DNA of 64,000 nt from Fragilaria radians (taxonomy: Eukaryota; Bacillariophyta; Fragilariophyceae; Fragilariales; Fragilariaceae): positions 489,756 to 553,755 of the forward strand of contig CAAAJI010000005.1 in the NCBI GenBank assembly GCA_900642245.1, given 5' to 3'. Made by a program: the position numbers and the translations under genes. The notes beneath the pieces were generated by a model that was given only the letters and a program-made list of their open reading frames with translations, had not been told where the DNA came from and did not search any database. This document shows positions 43,857 through 53,823 of the stretch, one piece after another (position 1 is the stretch's first letter; every line of letters starts with the position of its first letter).

Positions 43857-45347
43857 ATGGGGAAAGGTCGTCAACGCCATGCTGTCAAATCAGGATCTTC
43901 CACAACAATCGATAACGGTCCGGATCAAAAGAAATCTAAAGCTGGTCCTAAAATCTCGGAAAAGTTTGTTTGGCAATGGATCTACCATGAACGTCAGGGA
44001 TTGATGTGGGTTTTGGGTAGTGCTTTTGTTGGTGCCCTTTTGGGATTTGGAATTGGGACTGGCCATCTCACAGGCTCGGTAGGTAGTCCGGTAGCGGCAT
44101 GGAGGGTGGCTCTAGCTGCTCGGATTCGAAGTGGTCCGGTCTATCAGACTATGTACAAGCTTCCAAGATTAGGCACATGGATTTTCACAACGAGAAGACC
44201 TTCTTCCCAACGAAATAACTTCAATCTCCAACAAGATCCTTCTCATCCGCTGATATTTTCGATTCTTCGGGAAGCAATCATTCGCGAAGAAAATGGCTTT
44301 GTGCATCCGGACATGGGGTTTCTGGTTCCTGCACCATGTGGGGCTGCTAGGGGCGTTGGACTAGTTTCTTGGGACTATCATGAATGTCAAACTCGATGCT
44401 ATCCAGGTATTGCTGATGAGAAAGAGAAATATAAAGACCGTACGAATTTAGACTTTGTTACCAGCTTAGAAGATCCGATTTATATGCAGGAAGAAATATT
44501 GATACGACTTCCCCTTTCCTACCAAATGACACGGGAAGGGGCGTTGTCAACACTTACACCATTGATTCCTTCTGATATACGAATTCAAATACCGCTTGAT
44601 GATCTCGATGATGCCGCTCTTTTAACTTTATACCTAGCGCATGAACGAGGATTATCAAGGGAATCCAAGTGGTTGCCTTATATCGCTTCACTTCCTAAGG
44701 AACCGTCTTGTGGTTATAATGTCCGAATGAGACCTTTTCTTCTCAACAGTCTAAAGATATATTCGGAATTCATCGGCTTAGAAGTTCAGGGATGGCCTGC
44801 GGAACTTGAAAAGGCATCTCAATACGCGGATAGAATTGTAACGGCACTAGCACGAGATTATGGTAGCTACTTAAGGCATCCACCAGATGTACCTCCTGTC
44901 GACAATTTACAATGGGCTCTATGTCATGTTGCATCACGTGCAACTGCAGGTTCTGAACGGCATGGTTCATTAAGACTACTTCCACTTCTGGATCAGCTCA
45001 ATCATGATGTCGCATCGGCCAGCTTTGTAGAACTCACCGGTACCGAACGCTTTGATGACGGAGACTTCCTTGACACAGAGGAACAAGATTCTGGTACATT
45101 TGTTGTGCGGTCTCTACGTCACGGGAGACGACGAGCGCTTAAGGTCCGCCAAGAGTTAACAATCAATTATAATGTTCCTCACTACTCACCCTTGGATTGG
45201 TTCCTACAGCTCGGCTTTGTCCCACCCGAGAGATGGAAACCATGGGTCAAAATAGATCCGGTCCTTCCAAGAGTTCGGAAGGATGGTCCATTTGATCCTG
45301 AGCAAGAGTCAATAAAAGATGAATGGATCAAAAAGCCAACAAAATGA
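43857..45347 (+). CDS. SET-domain methyltransferase (SETD3/Rubisco-LSMT type) with N-terminal membrane helix
   Basis: A single exon of 496 residues, using the ATG at 43857; in-frame codons upstream are not ATG. A basic N-terminus precedes one clear membrane helix (about 49-67, LMWVLGSAFVGALLGFGIG). The C-terminal half carries SET-domain landmarks. LRLLPLLDQLNHD has the Asn-His pair (382-383) that binds S-adenosylmethionine, and QELTINYN has the catalytic Tyr (438). Then PLDWFLQLGFVPPE follows, typical of the split-SET proteins of the Rubisco large-subunit methyltransferase/SETD3/SETD6 group. These methylate Lys or His of non-histone proteins. The membrane anchor is unusual for the group. Substrate unknown. 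Confidence 0.8.
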   Translation: MGKGRQRHAVKSGSSTTIDNGPDQKKSKAGPKISEKFVWQWIYHERQGLMWVLGSAFVGALLGFGIGTGHLTGSVGSPVAAWRVALAARIRSGPVYQTMYKLPRLGTWIFTTRRPSSQRNNFNLQQDPSHPLIFSILREAIIREENGFVHPDMGFLVPAPCGAARGVGLVSWDYHECQTRCYPGIADEKEKYKDRTNLDFVTSLEDPIYMQEEILIRLPLSYQMTREGALSTLTPLIPSDIRIQIPLDDLDDAALLTLYLAHERGLSRESKWLPYIASLPKEPSCGYNVRMRPFLLNSLKIYSEFIGLEVQGWPAELEKASQYADRIVTALARDYGSYLRHPPDVPPVDNLQWALCHVASRATAGSERHGSLRLLPLLDQLNHDVASASFVELTGTERFDDGDFLDTEEQDSGTFVVRSLRHGRRRALKVRQELTINYNVPHYSPLDWFLQLGFVPPERWKPWVKIDPVLPRVRKDGPFDPEQESIKDEWIKKPTK

Positions 45348-45781
45348 GGATCAAATGATGCATCAAAGATTGCTCTTAACCATAACTATTTTGTAGCAAT
45401 TGGCGGACAATCATTACATAGTTTTTAACAGAAATGATTAATATCAACAGATTTTTGAATCATCAAATTATCTGTTGGAAGTGATGTTGTCTCTCCTGTG
45501 ATGACCTTGTTCAGTAACCTAACAAAAAAAGTGATCTCAACTTGTTGAAAGATGCAAATGCCATTCATGCTTACCCATTTCTGGTCCTTTGTACTTTATT
45601 GTCTTTTTTCAGGTAAGAGGCTCAACAGCCTGTTGACATTGGCATGCTTCATCCTTGTGGCGCAACAAGTCAAGCATTAGTACAGTTCCATGATTGGTTG
45701 TTGTGTCTCCAAGGTAGATTTCACATTCCTTATGCTATAAGTAACAGGAGTAGATTAAATGTCTAACCAAGAGAAGGGCAT
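45348..45781. other. Intergenic spacer
   Basis: AT-rich 3' flank of the SET gene. May be the decayed flank of the copia remnant that follows; nothing is clear. Confidence 0.35.
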
Positions 45782-46740
45782 TTGAAAGGAATTAAGATGA
45801 TCATATCTTACTTCAAGTCTTTTTCAAAGGGAAGGCTATTGTTGATACAATACACTCAGGTAATTCAATTTACCCTGATGAGACTGAATGTAATTGGAAG
45901 ATTTTGTCCTGAAGCTGAAGCAGAAACTCCAATTAACGGTCCTCCTCCAAAGGATCCAAAATTTAGGATGGCTGGTTGTGTGGAAAATGATCATTCACAT
46001 GATCTGGAGATAAGGAGATCATTCATATGCGTTCTTGTAGTACTAACAATTTGGGTGATTAGATGTACATCTACGTGCCATAGGACTTTATTGACATCAA
46101 CTCATGGATTAGAGTACGTTGCATCAAGCATAGCAGCAGAATGCATTTATAGCTTAGGTTCTCATGCTTCTGTAATTAGGTGGGACATACAATATTACCA
46201 GCCTTGACAATAGATGATAATATGACAGGTATTTAAATAGTTCAGTTCCTTCATGTGCCTTAAAGAAACCACACATTCAAACAAAAAATTTAATCAATGA
46301 GGCATTCCAGCATCTTGCTAGGCAACATTAATCTGTGTGCCACAGATGGATAAGAAAATGAATGAATCAACTCTTGGAAAGATTGGGAAATAATGCATAA
46401 TCATGATCAATTAAGTCGAGTGTGCACCAAAATATGAAGGAGATTTTAATGGAAGTTCTAGATGGTGTGTGGAAGCTAAAAAAACAGACTATCTGACTCT
46501 AAAGATGACAGTTTATGGTATAGTCCAAAGTGCTAGGTAGACTTGAGGTAAATTTAGTAGAGTTGTGGTTTCATTGACTTTCAGGTTTACCCTTGCTTTT
46601 GGATAGAGCTAACTCCCCCCGGATGATTGCAGTTGGCACATGTGATGCAGTCACAAGATCAATAAGGAAAACGTTCAGTGGAAAGATTACAAGCGTGTTA
46701 AATCGAAGGAATCAGCCAGGAATGCTGATAAATTCATTAT
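45782..46740 (+). mobile_element. Scrambled Ty1/copia remnants (RNase H, then RT fragment)
   Basis: 45890-46190 translates to a copia RNase H: NGPPPKDPKFR, then DLEIRRSFICVLVVL and TSTHGLEYVASSIAAECI, matching the RRS-G-L and TST-G-E-VA-A patterns. After a frameshift near 46220 comes LNSSVPSCALKKPHIQTKN, the expected RNase H tail. Further on, 46475-46740 gives LKMTVYGIVQSAR and GKFSRVVVSLTF, which look like the Y-G-L-Q-A-R segment of copia reverse transcriptase, with stops. Reverse transcriptase should lie before RNase H, so this is either two nested or adjacent fragments or a rearranged copy. No LTR found. Confidence 0.65.
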
Positions 46741-46858
46741 AACATAAACATTAGTGAAAATTACCGGAGGGGCGTTTCAATTCCATCATTTTGACATACG
46801 CGAACCATCGGACAAAAAGTAAAATTCTTTTCCTACTATCCTCAGTAATTCCGAAATT

Positions 46859-47947
46859 ATGAAACCAGAAAAGTTGCTCGAGTCCACTGACTGTCTTGCG
46901 CAAGCATTGCACGTCTCTGATCAAGAGGCTACTATCTTGTTGAGAACTACCGAGTATGATAAAGTTGTTCGCTCGCTTTTTCGTCTTCGGCTAACTCCCA
47001 TTTTTCGCGAGGCATTTGCACCTTTTCAAAATAACAACATACTTGGCTTGAAACCAGATAAGTTAGGGGCAGGATTCTGCCCGCACGAATCCTCTCGCAT
47101 AATGGAATTCCTAACTCTACTGAAGTATCAAGTGGACTTTGAAGCAGGAGTGGATTGTGTTAACTACTACAAGGCCACTCCAAAGACTAGTCTTTGGGAC
47201 ATAGTAGCCAACAAATATTCCATTACAAGGCCCGTATTCAATATCGAGGTTGTCTCTCCGGCCACAGATGACGATATCCAACGAGTGCTACCTGCAACAT
47301 CCTGCATCCTAATCCATGAAACGCCGCAGCTTTACAACCAGATTGTATTTCCTTTTATCCAGGATAAAATTGAGTCCAGGTCGAATTTGAGTTGGGTCGA
47401 CAACATTCTTTCTTCCAGCACCGAATCCAAAAGATTTGTGTTCCATACCGATGATTACGTCTTACTTGTGGATACTAAGTGGCCTTCTGCCAACTCATGT
47501 ATGTTGTCTCATTCTAAACTGAAACTTTGTCATGATGATAAAAAAGACATACAGTATCTAGTTCTTGTACGAGACGAATCTTTGGCTTCTATACGCGATC
47601 TACGCTCACGGCACATTCCTCTTCTAAACGATATTTTGCGGCGTTGTCCTCCTATATTGGAAGAAATCTATGGAATCCCTGTTAATCAATTACGTATCTT
47701 TGTTCAGTACCACCCACAATTTTTCCGCTTTCATGTCCTCTTGAATCATATTGAAAATGAGGTTGGATGTTCCACAGAACGAGGACATTTAGTTTCTGAC
47801 ATTGTTCAGAACTTGGAGATGGATGGCGAGTATTACTGCAATCGTACATTGGCGTATAAGATCCGCTCTGATGATTCTTTGTACCACGCAATACAAATGG
47901 TAGAAATGGTTCGGGAGGTGACACTTCCCTTACTCGAAGGAACATGA
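46859..47947 (+). CDS. DCPS: Scavenger mRNA-decapping enzyme DcpS-like (HIT family)
   Basis: A single exon of 362 residues, a little longer than human DcpS (337). The C-terminal half follows DcpS closely: YLVLVRDESLASIRDLRS, HIPLLNDILRR, then the HIT loop, then GCSTERGHLVSDIVQNLEMD and YCNRTLAYKIRSDD. DcpS hydrolyses the m7GpppN cap left after 3'-5' mRNA decay. The HIT histidine triad is altered. Where the family has H-x-H-x-H, this has RFHVL, so only the middle His (292), the nucleophile position, remains, while the outer two are Arg290 and Leu294. Another His lies at 298. The N-terminal dimerisation domain is divergent. It may be active with changed kinetics, or a pseudo-enzyme. Confidence 0.85.
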   Translation: MKPEKLLESTDCLAQALHVSDQEATILLRTTEYDKVVRSLFRLRLTPIFREAFAPFQNNNILGLKPDKLGAGFCPHESSRIMEFLTLLKYQVDFEAGVDCVNYYKATPKTSLWDIVANKYSITRPVFNIEVVSPATDDDIQRVLPATSCILIHETPQLYNQIVFPFIQDKIESRSNLSWVDNILSSSTESKRFVFHTDDYVLLVDTKWPSANSCMLSHSKLKLCHDDKKDIQYLVLVRDESLASIRDLRSRHIPLLNDILRRCPPILEEIYGIPVNQLRIFVQYHPQFFRFHVLLNHIENEVGCSTERGHLVSDIVQNLEMDGEYYCNRTLAYKIRSDDSLYHAIQMVEMVREVTLPLLEGT

Positions 47948-48308
47948 TACTTGAATCATGATCTCCTCATGACAATCGACTAAAGTCGAAGATCGCAACC
48001 TGCTTTAGAAAGCAAAAAGGTGCTCAAGTGATCAACATTGTAACCGATGCCTGAGTTAAATGTTGAGCCCTGATGAAGTCATGTTAGTTAAGGAGTATAT
48101 ACTTTTTTCATTTATGTTCACATGGGTCGATGTTTCTTAGCCGAGACGGAGAAGAAAAATGGTGTCATTATATTGAACAGGCGCACCTGTAACATTTATT
48201 GAAAAATAATATCGTCAAAAAGGATTACTGTAACTGTGATGTTGATGTAAGCAACGATAAACCGCTCTACTAGAATTATTCACTACTATTCCCCCTGACA
48301 TTGCTATA
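47948..48308. other. Convergent intergenic spacer
   Basis: 361 bases between the 3' ends of the DcpS-like and DOT1-like genes. Nothing recognised. Confidence 0.5.
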
Positions 48309-49721
48309 TCACGAGTCTACGCAATGAATGATTTTTTGTGCTCTGGTTGCACGGCTGCCGTATAATTCTTTCTGCACTCGATCTGATACCGATTTGTATA
48401 AGGGCTCAAAACCGCTCTTCACCAATTCATAGGCGTCATGAAAGATTGGATCACACAGTGTCGCCCTATTCATTCGCGTGGCAGCGCGTCCACTGTTTCG
48501 ACAACTAGGTTGTGTTCTTTTGTAAATGTATCCGGAATGTCCTTCACTTGAACCATGCATAGACGTACATGTCTGTGCTAGGAGCTCCACATTAAACCCA
48601 TATTTATCGATTATTACTTTGGGAGAATGGTAGCAAATAAGATAAGGAGATAAACTGCTGTTGAATGTAACCGCTAGTGATTTCCAAAGTTTTGGAGGGA
48701 AGCTAACAAATGTTTGAAGGTGAAAAATGTAAGAAAATCGAAGTTTGTAGTCAAAATCCACAATGCTACCCCCTGAGCGAACTATAACTTACCCAATACT
48801 AAACATGTAAACATGTGAAAATGGATCAAATGTCTTGGCTGCCATGATATTTCCATGGTCAAACATACACTTGAAACCCATTGTCGTCAACGCTGTATTA
48901 GCACTAGGAGACTGCTCGGTAGTCACATCCTGACGGCCCCTAGCTTCTCTCAAGACTGCGTGCAGGCTAGTGAGTCCAAGTAGCCAGCGACTACGCTCCA
49001 TCTCAATCCCATACGAAAATTCTACGCCAGGATCTTGAAGGACATGCAAACTTGGCTTTCCAATCCCCGATCCAACGTCAATGAATCGACTTTTCGGACC
49101 AAATTCAGTGTATTTTTTCATCAAATTCACCATCTTTTGCATCGATCCAGATGTCAACTCACCATAAATGGCACCAAAGGAACCGTTGCCACCAATAGCG
49201 CCAGTGATTTTACGAATTACTTTGTACGTGAGACGGACGTTGTCAGGTATCTCGATTTTTGGTGCCCTTGGAAGTGTGAAAGCTGCCAAGGACTTTTTTT
49301 CAAATATCAGACGACGACGAGGAGTGAGGGATGCTTGCATAGAGTCTTGTGTATTTTCTTTACCGTCACCTGAGACGGTGGCTGGTGTGCTAGGGGTGAC
49401 AACGTGAAGTTCGGAGGTATTAAGGTTACGTCTGCTAAATGATGGCGTCGACAATAGTAGACTTTCTGTCGCAGTACTGGCTGCAGTCTCATTTATTAGA
49501 CGACGAGAGGCTTCAGTCTCTGTCGATATCAACGAAGTATTGTCACGGAGTGTGTATGTTGCACGATGAGGTACTCGTCTTGCTTTGGGCGGTGTTTTTC
49601 GGGACATCGCAATATTTTGCCTCATACTTCCCAACAAACTATTTTGCCTTTGCCTCAAGCTTTTCCTTTTTTTCGGTGATACCCTTACCAAGAGCGACAC
49701 TGAAGAAAAAGTAAGAAACAT
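48309..49721 (-). CDS. DOT1-like SAM-dependent methyltransferase
   Basis: Two exons, 49721-48793 and 48702-48309 (intron 90 bases), 440 residues if the ATG at 49721 is used; a downstream ATG at about 49625 is an alternative. The N-terminal 150 residues are Ser/Thr-rich, basic and disordered, with SP/TP sites and a KEN motif (121-123). The catalytic region has YGELTSGSMQKMV, comparable to the DOT1 YGE...V motif. Next come RFIDVGSGIGKPSLHV (SAM-binding motif I, Asp215) and YGIEM (acidic ribose-binding Glu). After the splice come FPPKLWKSL and a C-terminal tail. DOT1 enzymes methylate histone H3 Lys79 without a SET domain. The NNFAF-type motif of DOT1L is not seen; HVYMFSIG stands at its place, so substrate is uncertain. 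Confidence 0.72.
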
Positions 49722-49922
49722 GACAAATTTCAATTTTGACTTACGATTTTGGCGGAGAAGAATCGCTGGATTGTTAGAGCATTAACGTGTTGAGCTTAAT
49801 TTAATCATTAAGTATGCAAGCTAACCCGCCAATAAATACGACAATAATAACGCTATTTAACGCTTGTACATATTAGAGGATAAATCCATTCGAAGTAGTC
49901 GTCGCTTGTTTTTCGAAAGAGA
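49722..49922. promoter_or_regulatory. Short divergent promoter region
   Basis: About 200 bases separate divergent start codons of the DOT1-like gene and the small acidic protein gene, implying a shared bidirectional promoter. No motif recognised. Confidence 0.35.
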
Positions 49923-50339
49923 ATGAACAAATACGGAAGGATGGATTTAGATTCCAGCAAGGTTGAAGAAGCCAGCGATGACGAAGTATGCCCATTATTC
50001 ATGAATGGATTGCCGAAAGACTTTATGAAAAATCCACAACTTGCAGCCTTGGCAAGTTTGATAACTGATGAGGATAAAATCGATTGTCCAAATTCAGAAG
50101 ATGTCGTGTTGTTGAACTTACCAAAAATATCGAAGGAATTGTTGGAGGATTCAATCGTACAAACAAACGATATTGGTAAGAACCTTTGTGGTAAATTATC
50201 AGATTCTAGGATGAAACGTCAAGTCAAGAAGAGATGCCCCTATTGGAAGCCAACGTCGACAGAAAGAGAGAGAACAAAGTCATCGACAAATTCATCTTTA
50301 GGCGAAGCGCAGTTATTTCTGAAGATGTGGAGCCTATAG
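49923..50339 (+). CDS. Small acidic conserved-looking protein, unrecognised
   Basis: 138 residues in one exon. The N-terminal half is acidic and includes PLFMNGLPKDFMKNPQLAAL, a motif that looks conserved rather than random. The C-terminal half is basic and ends SLGEAQLFLKMWSL, a short hydrophobic helix that could be a binding motif. A GT-AG pair (about 50174-50207) could act as a mini-intron, but at about 34 bases it is too short to trust. No catalytic domain, membrane helix or signal peptide. Function unknown. Confidence 0.55.
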   Translation: MNKYGRMDLDSSKVEEASDDEVCPLFMNGLPKDFMKNPQLAALASLITDEDKIDCPNSEDVVLLNLPKISKELLEDSIVQTNDIGKNLCGKLSDSRMKRQVKKRCPYWKPTSTERERTKSSTNSSLGEAQLFLKMWSL

Positions 50340-50664
50340 CGTACTTGAATTATCATGGTCTCTATTCTCACTAAATTGCTCCATGATCCCTAGTGAACGT
50401 AATGTGAAACGTTTTGGTCAAAAGGTTTTTATTGATTTATCTTTTACATCTCACGAAAAATTGGTGGGGAAATAGATAACTGGAAACAAAAAATTACTAA
50501 GCCTTTTATGATCATGAGAAAGAATCTCGTACATCCTGACTATGAACATATCATGCGCTCTATGAACTTGGGCGATGGATAACGGCGCTTTCCATCTCGT
50601 AAACAGAGAATATGAGAATTACTTCTTATAAATCATTACTAGGCAAAAGAATCGATCCAGTCTG
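50340..50664. other. Convergent intergenic spacer
   Basis: 325 bases with no gene, between the small acidic protein and the kinase-epimerase 3' end. Confidence 0.5.
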
Positions 50665-53019
50665 TTACTCAGTATCCAATAAATCTTTTATTCCTGCCAG
50701 CACCCCGAGATCGTGATGGAAGATGAAAGTTCCTGCCACTAAAATGTCAGAACCAGCATTCTTGGCTAGCGTCGCAGTCATAGGAGTTATGCCACCATCA
50801 ATCATAATCTTGAAGTGATGTTTTTCTCTCCAAGATACCAATCGTTGTACCTTATCGAGGACTCGGTTCTGAAACAGCTGACCACCGAAACCTGGATTCA
50901 CGGCAAGGATGTTTACTGTATCAACCATACCAGATTCAAGCAAAGGGAATATCTCCTCTAATGGAGTCTCGGGGTTAAGACTGATACCGAACGCCATTCC
51001 AGCGGCAACGACCGCTTCCGCAAGTCGGAAGGCACCTTCTGCTCGGTCGGTTGCTTCCCACGGAACAAGGATCCGAGAGGCCCCTGCGTCTTCCATGGGC
51101 TGTACGTAGCGTTCGGGACGATCGACGCATAGATGTATATCTAACTCGACATCGGGGAAGGAACTCCGTATATCGCGGACCATTTTTGGCCCAAACGAAA
51201 AGGCGTGAGGCGAATCCAAGAATACTCCGTCGAAAACGTCCACATGAAGACGTGTCACACCAGCATCGACACATCGTTGAATGTCACGTGCCATGTATGC
51301 CCAATTGCACGCAAGTATTGATGGAGAGATGATAGTCGATATGTCTTCGATGGTTTGTTCCAAAAGCTCAGGCTCTTTAGAGACTAAAGCTCCACCTCGG
51401 AATCGTGCAATGGCATGGACAACTGGTTGAGATGCGCCTCCCACTTTGGCATAGACATTTTTGTACAAATTGTCATATATGGTTGCCGAATCAGGATTTG
51501 GATCCACTCGTTTCTGGATGCGTACCATTTTAGCAACTGCAGCATCCACAGACTCATAAATTCCGGCACCGACAGCTGCTAGAATGGCACACCCCAGCAG
51601 AGGAGCATCCGAATTTTCGCAGACCAGTACAGGTTTACCTGTTATGTCAGCATGCAATTGCAGCCATAAAGGGGATCTCGTTGATCCGCCAGCCATTATT
51701 ATTTCTTGGCATGAATGACCTGCTTGCTCCAGTCCTTCTATACAAGCTCTAGTTCCAAAGCAAACAGCCTCAAGAAACGCTCGCCACACGTGTGCTTGAG
51801 TATGGCTTAGGGTCAAGCCTATGAGAGCACCTCTAGCTAAGGGATCCGTTACTGGAGTCCTACTTCCTTGAAAGGTTTCTAGAGCTACTAGACCGTCGCA
51901 TCCAGGAGAAATGATTGCTGCTGCATCGTCTAGATCCTTGTAAGATAGATCGGCGCCACCAAATAGAGTGTTTTTTGCCCACCTTAAAATCGATCCAGTG
52001 CTGCTCTGCCCTCCTTCGGCAAAGTTTAAATGTGAGAGCGGTGCGCCTTTGTACGCTCCCCATATTCCCACGCTAGTGAACGGTTCTGATGAAACTACGC
52101 AATGCAAATGGGAAGATCCAGTGATAAGACACATTTGTCCTGGAGTTACACACCCATTTCCGATCATACCGACAAAGGCATCGGGACCCCCTTGTATGAT
52201 TGGAATATTTGGCTGCAGTTTCAAATGATCAGCAGCTTCCTTGGACAACGGGCCGATCTTTTCACCCATAGCAAAACATTTTGAAGGGAGCTTTTCGACG
52301 AGTTCTGGCATTCCCAACTTTTGATAAAGAGATAAAGGTCGTCCTTTCCCTTCATTTACACATTCTACACCATCCCAATGCCATCGCACAGCTGCATTGC
52401 ATGAGCTCGCGCAAATGATCCCTGTAAGCTTATAATTTAAATAGTCTTGATACTCGCAAATGTACCGCGCCCTTGTATAGGTTTCTGGCTCTATCTGCTT
52501 CAACCAAAGAGCTTTTGGGATCATCCACTCGGCAGATAACGGGCCCATTCCTCCAGAATTCACATTCAACGCTGGATCCCCCTTGGCCAATTCCAGAATT
52601 TCTAGACATTGAGAGGCTGATCGCTGGTCCATCCAAAGTAAACTCGGCCGTAATGGTTCTAAAGCATCGTCTAAGGCAACGACACTGCAACATGTAGTGT
52701 CCAAACATATTGCTTCAATCCTAGGAATTTCAGAATCTAAAGTTGCAACAGCACCTCGAACAGCCTCTCCCAAACATCTCCACCAATCGGCAGGAGACTG
52801 TTCAGCCCATCCTGGCTGAGGATGTCTTGTAGAGTAAGCAACGGCGCATGACGTACCCACGATGTGACCAGTTTCAGCATTGAAACAACAAGCTCGAATT
52901 GATTCTGTACCGCCATCGACACCGATCACTATGCTTTTGGGAATTTGCGTCGAGGAGGATGCTACAACCTGATGGATGAGAGTAAGAGCCAAGAATGAGA
53001 TCCAGGCCTTGAAACTCAT
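50665..53019 (-). CDS. Fusion of FGGY-family pentulose kinase and ribulose-phosphate 3-epimerase
   Basis: A single exon of 784 residues from the ATG at 53019. The frame stays open for 82 more codons upstream, but this ATG gives a clean signal peptide (FLALTLIHQVVA-SSS). Residues about 27-555 are an FGGY kinase. Landmarks are IVIGVDGGTESIR (phosphate 1), PGWAEQSPADWW, WMDQRSA (catalytic-site region), IIQGGPDAFVGMIGNG and MAGGSTRSPLWLQ (FGGY signature 2 with the adenosine motif). Residues about 564-784 are a full RPE barrel: ISPSILACNW, HVDVFDGVF, LDIHLCV, VNPGFGGQLFQ and MIDGGI, all metal and phosphate sites present. RPE interconverts ribulose-5-P and xylulose-5-P (pentose phosphate and Calvin pathways). 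The pairing suggests the kinase acts on D-ribulose or D-xylulose. The signal peptide points to the ER or an organelle of the secretory route. Confidence 0.9.
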   Translation of the reverse strand: MSFKAWISFLALTLIHQVVASSSTQIPKSIVIGVDGGTESIRACCFNAETGHIVGTSCAVAYSTRHPQPGWAEQSPADWWRCLGEAVRGAVATLDSEIPRIEAICLDTTCCSVVALDDALEPLRPSLLWMDQRSASQCLEILELAKGDPALNVNSGGMGPLSAEWMIPKALWLKQIEPETYTRARYICEYQDYLNYKLTGIICASSCNAAVRWHWDGVECVNEGKGRPLSLYQKLGMPELVEKLPSKCFAMGEKIGPLSKEAADHLKLQPNIPIIQGGPDAFVGMIGNGCVTPGQMCLITGSSHLHCVVSSEPFTSVGIWGAYKGAPLSHLNFAEGGQSSTGSILRWAKNTLFGGADLSYKDLDDAAAIISPGCDGLVALETFQGSRTPVTDPLARGALIGLTLSHTQAHVWRAFLEAVCFGTRACIEGLEQAGHSCQEIIMAGGSTRSPLWLQLHADITGKPVLVCENSDAPLLGCAILAAVGAGIYESVDAAVAKMVRIQKRVDPNPDSATIYDNLYKNVYAKVGGASQPVVHAIARFRGGALVSKEPELLEQTIEDISTIISPSILACNWAYMARDIQRCVDAGVTRLHVDVFDGVFLDSPHAFSFGPKMVRDIRSSFPDVELDIHLCVDRPERYVQPMEDAGASRILVPWEATDRAEGAFRLAEAVVAAGMAFGISLNPETPLEEIFPLLESGMVDTVNILAVNPGFGGQLFQNRVLDKVQRLVSWREKHHFKIMIDGGITPMTATLAKNAGSDILVAGTFIFHHDLGVLAGIKDLLDTE

Positions 53020-53823
53020 TTTGACATTTTCGAGATTTGAAGATTTGAAATGTGCTTGCGTAGTACTGTTGAAAACTTGCGTTACGCACTTCACTTGTTT
53101 ACCGTCCACATGTACTACCATTCGGGGTAGCACTACCTCAATCCTACTTAGAGCTTCTCTCTGTGACAGCTGCAAAACGCTATCCAAAGTAAAGCAATTG
53201 TGTATACAGATATATGTGAGCCTAATTGAAGGTCTATCTCCTTGCATTATTGGTGGACATTGCAAGGAACTCTAGCCTGCAAAGTTATTGCCTAAATAAC
53301 CCTAACCTCTGATTTGTCTTAGTTTTTGTGGACTCTATCAACTATGCAAATTTCAACAATTTAATCTTCAGCTTCTTCATCATTACAAGTAGTTCTTGAT
53401 GACCAAAAATAGATACTTGATAGAAGATTCAGAGCTACCCCTTTATCACTAGTTCCTCCTCCATCTTCCTAAAACATGCTGTCAGCAAAACATCAAATGC
53501 ATCAACCACGAGTCTTTCTAAATTTAGCCAAAAGTTGAGGTTTGGTTTCCCTTCCATTTGTATTTGGCAATCACGCACACACAAGTCACCTCTGCCCAAA
53601 ACTAGTGATCCTATTTGCTTAATTCATCAATTGTACGAAAGAAATTTCAACGATCTAACATATCTCGAAGTCCCTACAACTTAATTCATTTGATTATTTA
53701 GTCAAAAACTCTATGCTCGAATTCTTTCATTATCTTTCTTTCTTCTTCTTTCTCTCTTTCTCATAGAAAACAACATCATCTCGAATGAAACTTAAACGTA
53801 CTAAAATCGAAGTACGCCTCAAC
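53020..53823. other. Intergenic, with pyrimidine-rich 3' flank
   Basis: Upstream region of the kinase-epimerase gene and 3' flank of the EH-domain gene. A TTCTTTC/TCTTC pyrimidine run lies near 53722-53762. No gene seen. Confidence 0.45.

Noticed and set aside
50174..50207. Mini-intron in the small acidic protein gene
   Set aside because: About 34 bases is shorter than any other intron here, and the frame is open without splicing.
53020..53265. 82-codon in-frame N-terminal extension of the kinase-epimerase
   Set aside because: It lacks kinase features and would bury the clear signal peptide; the ATG at 53019 gives a better start. It may be a 5' leader.
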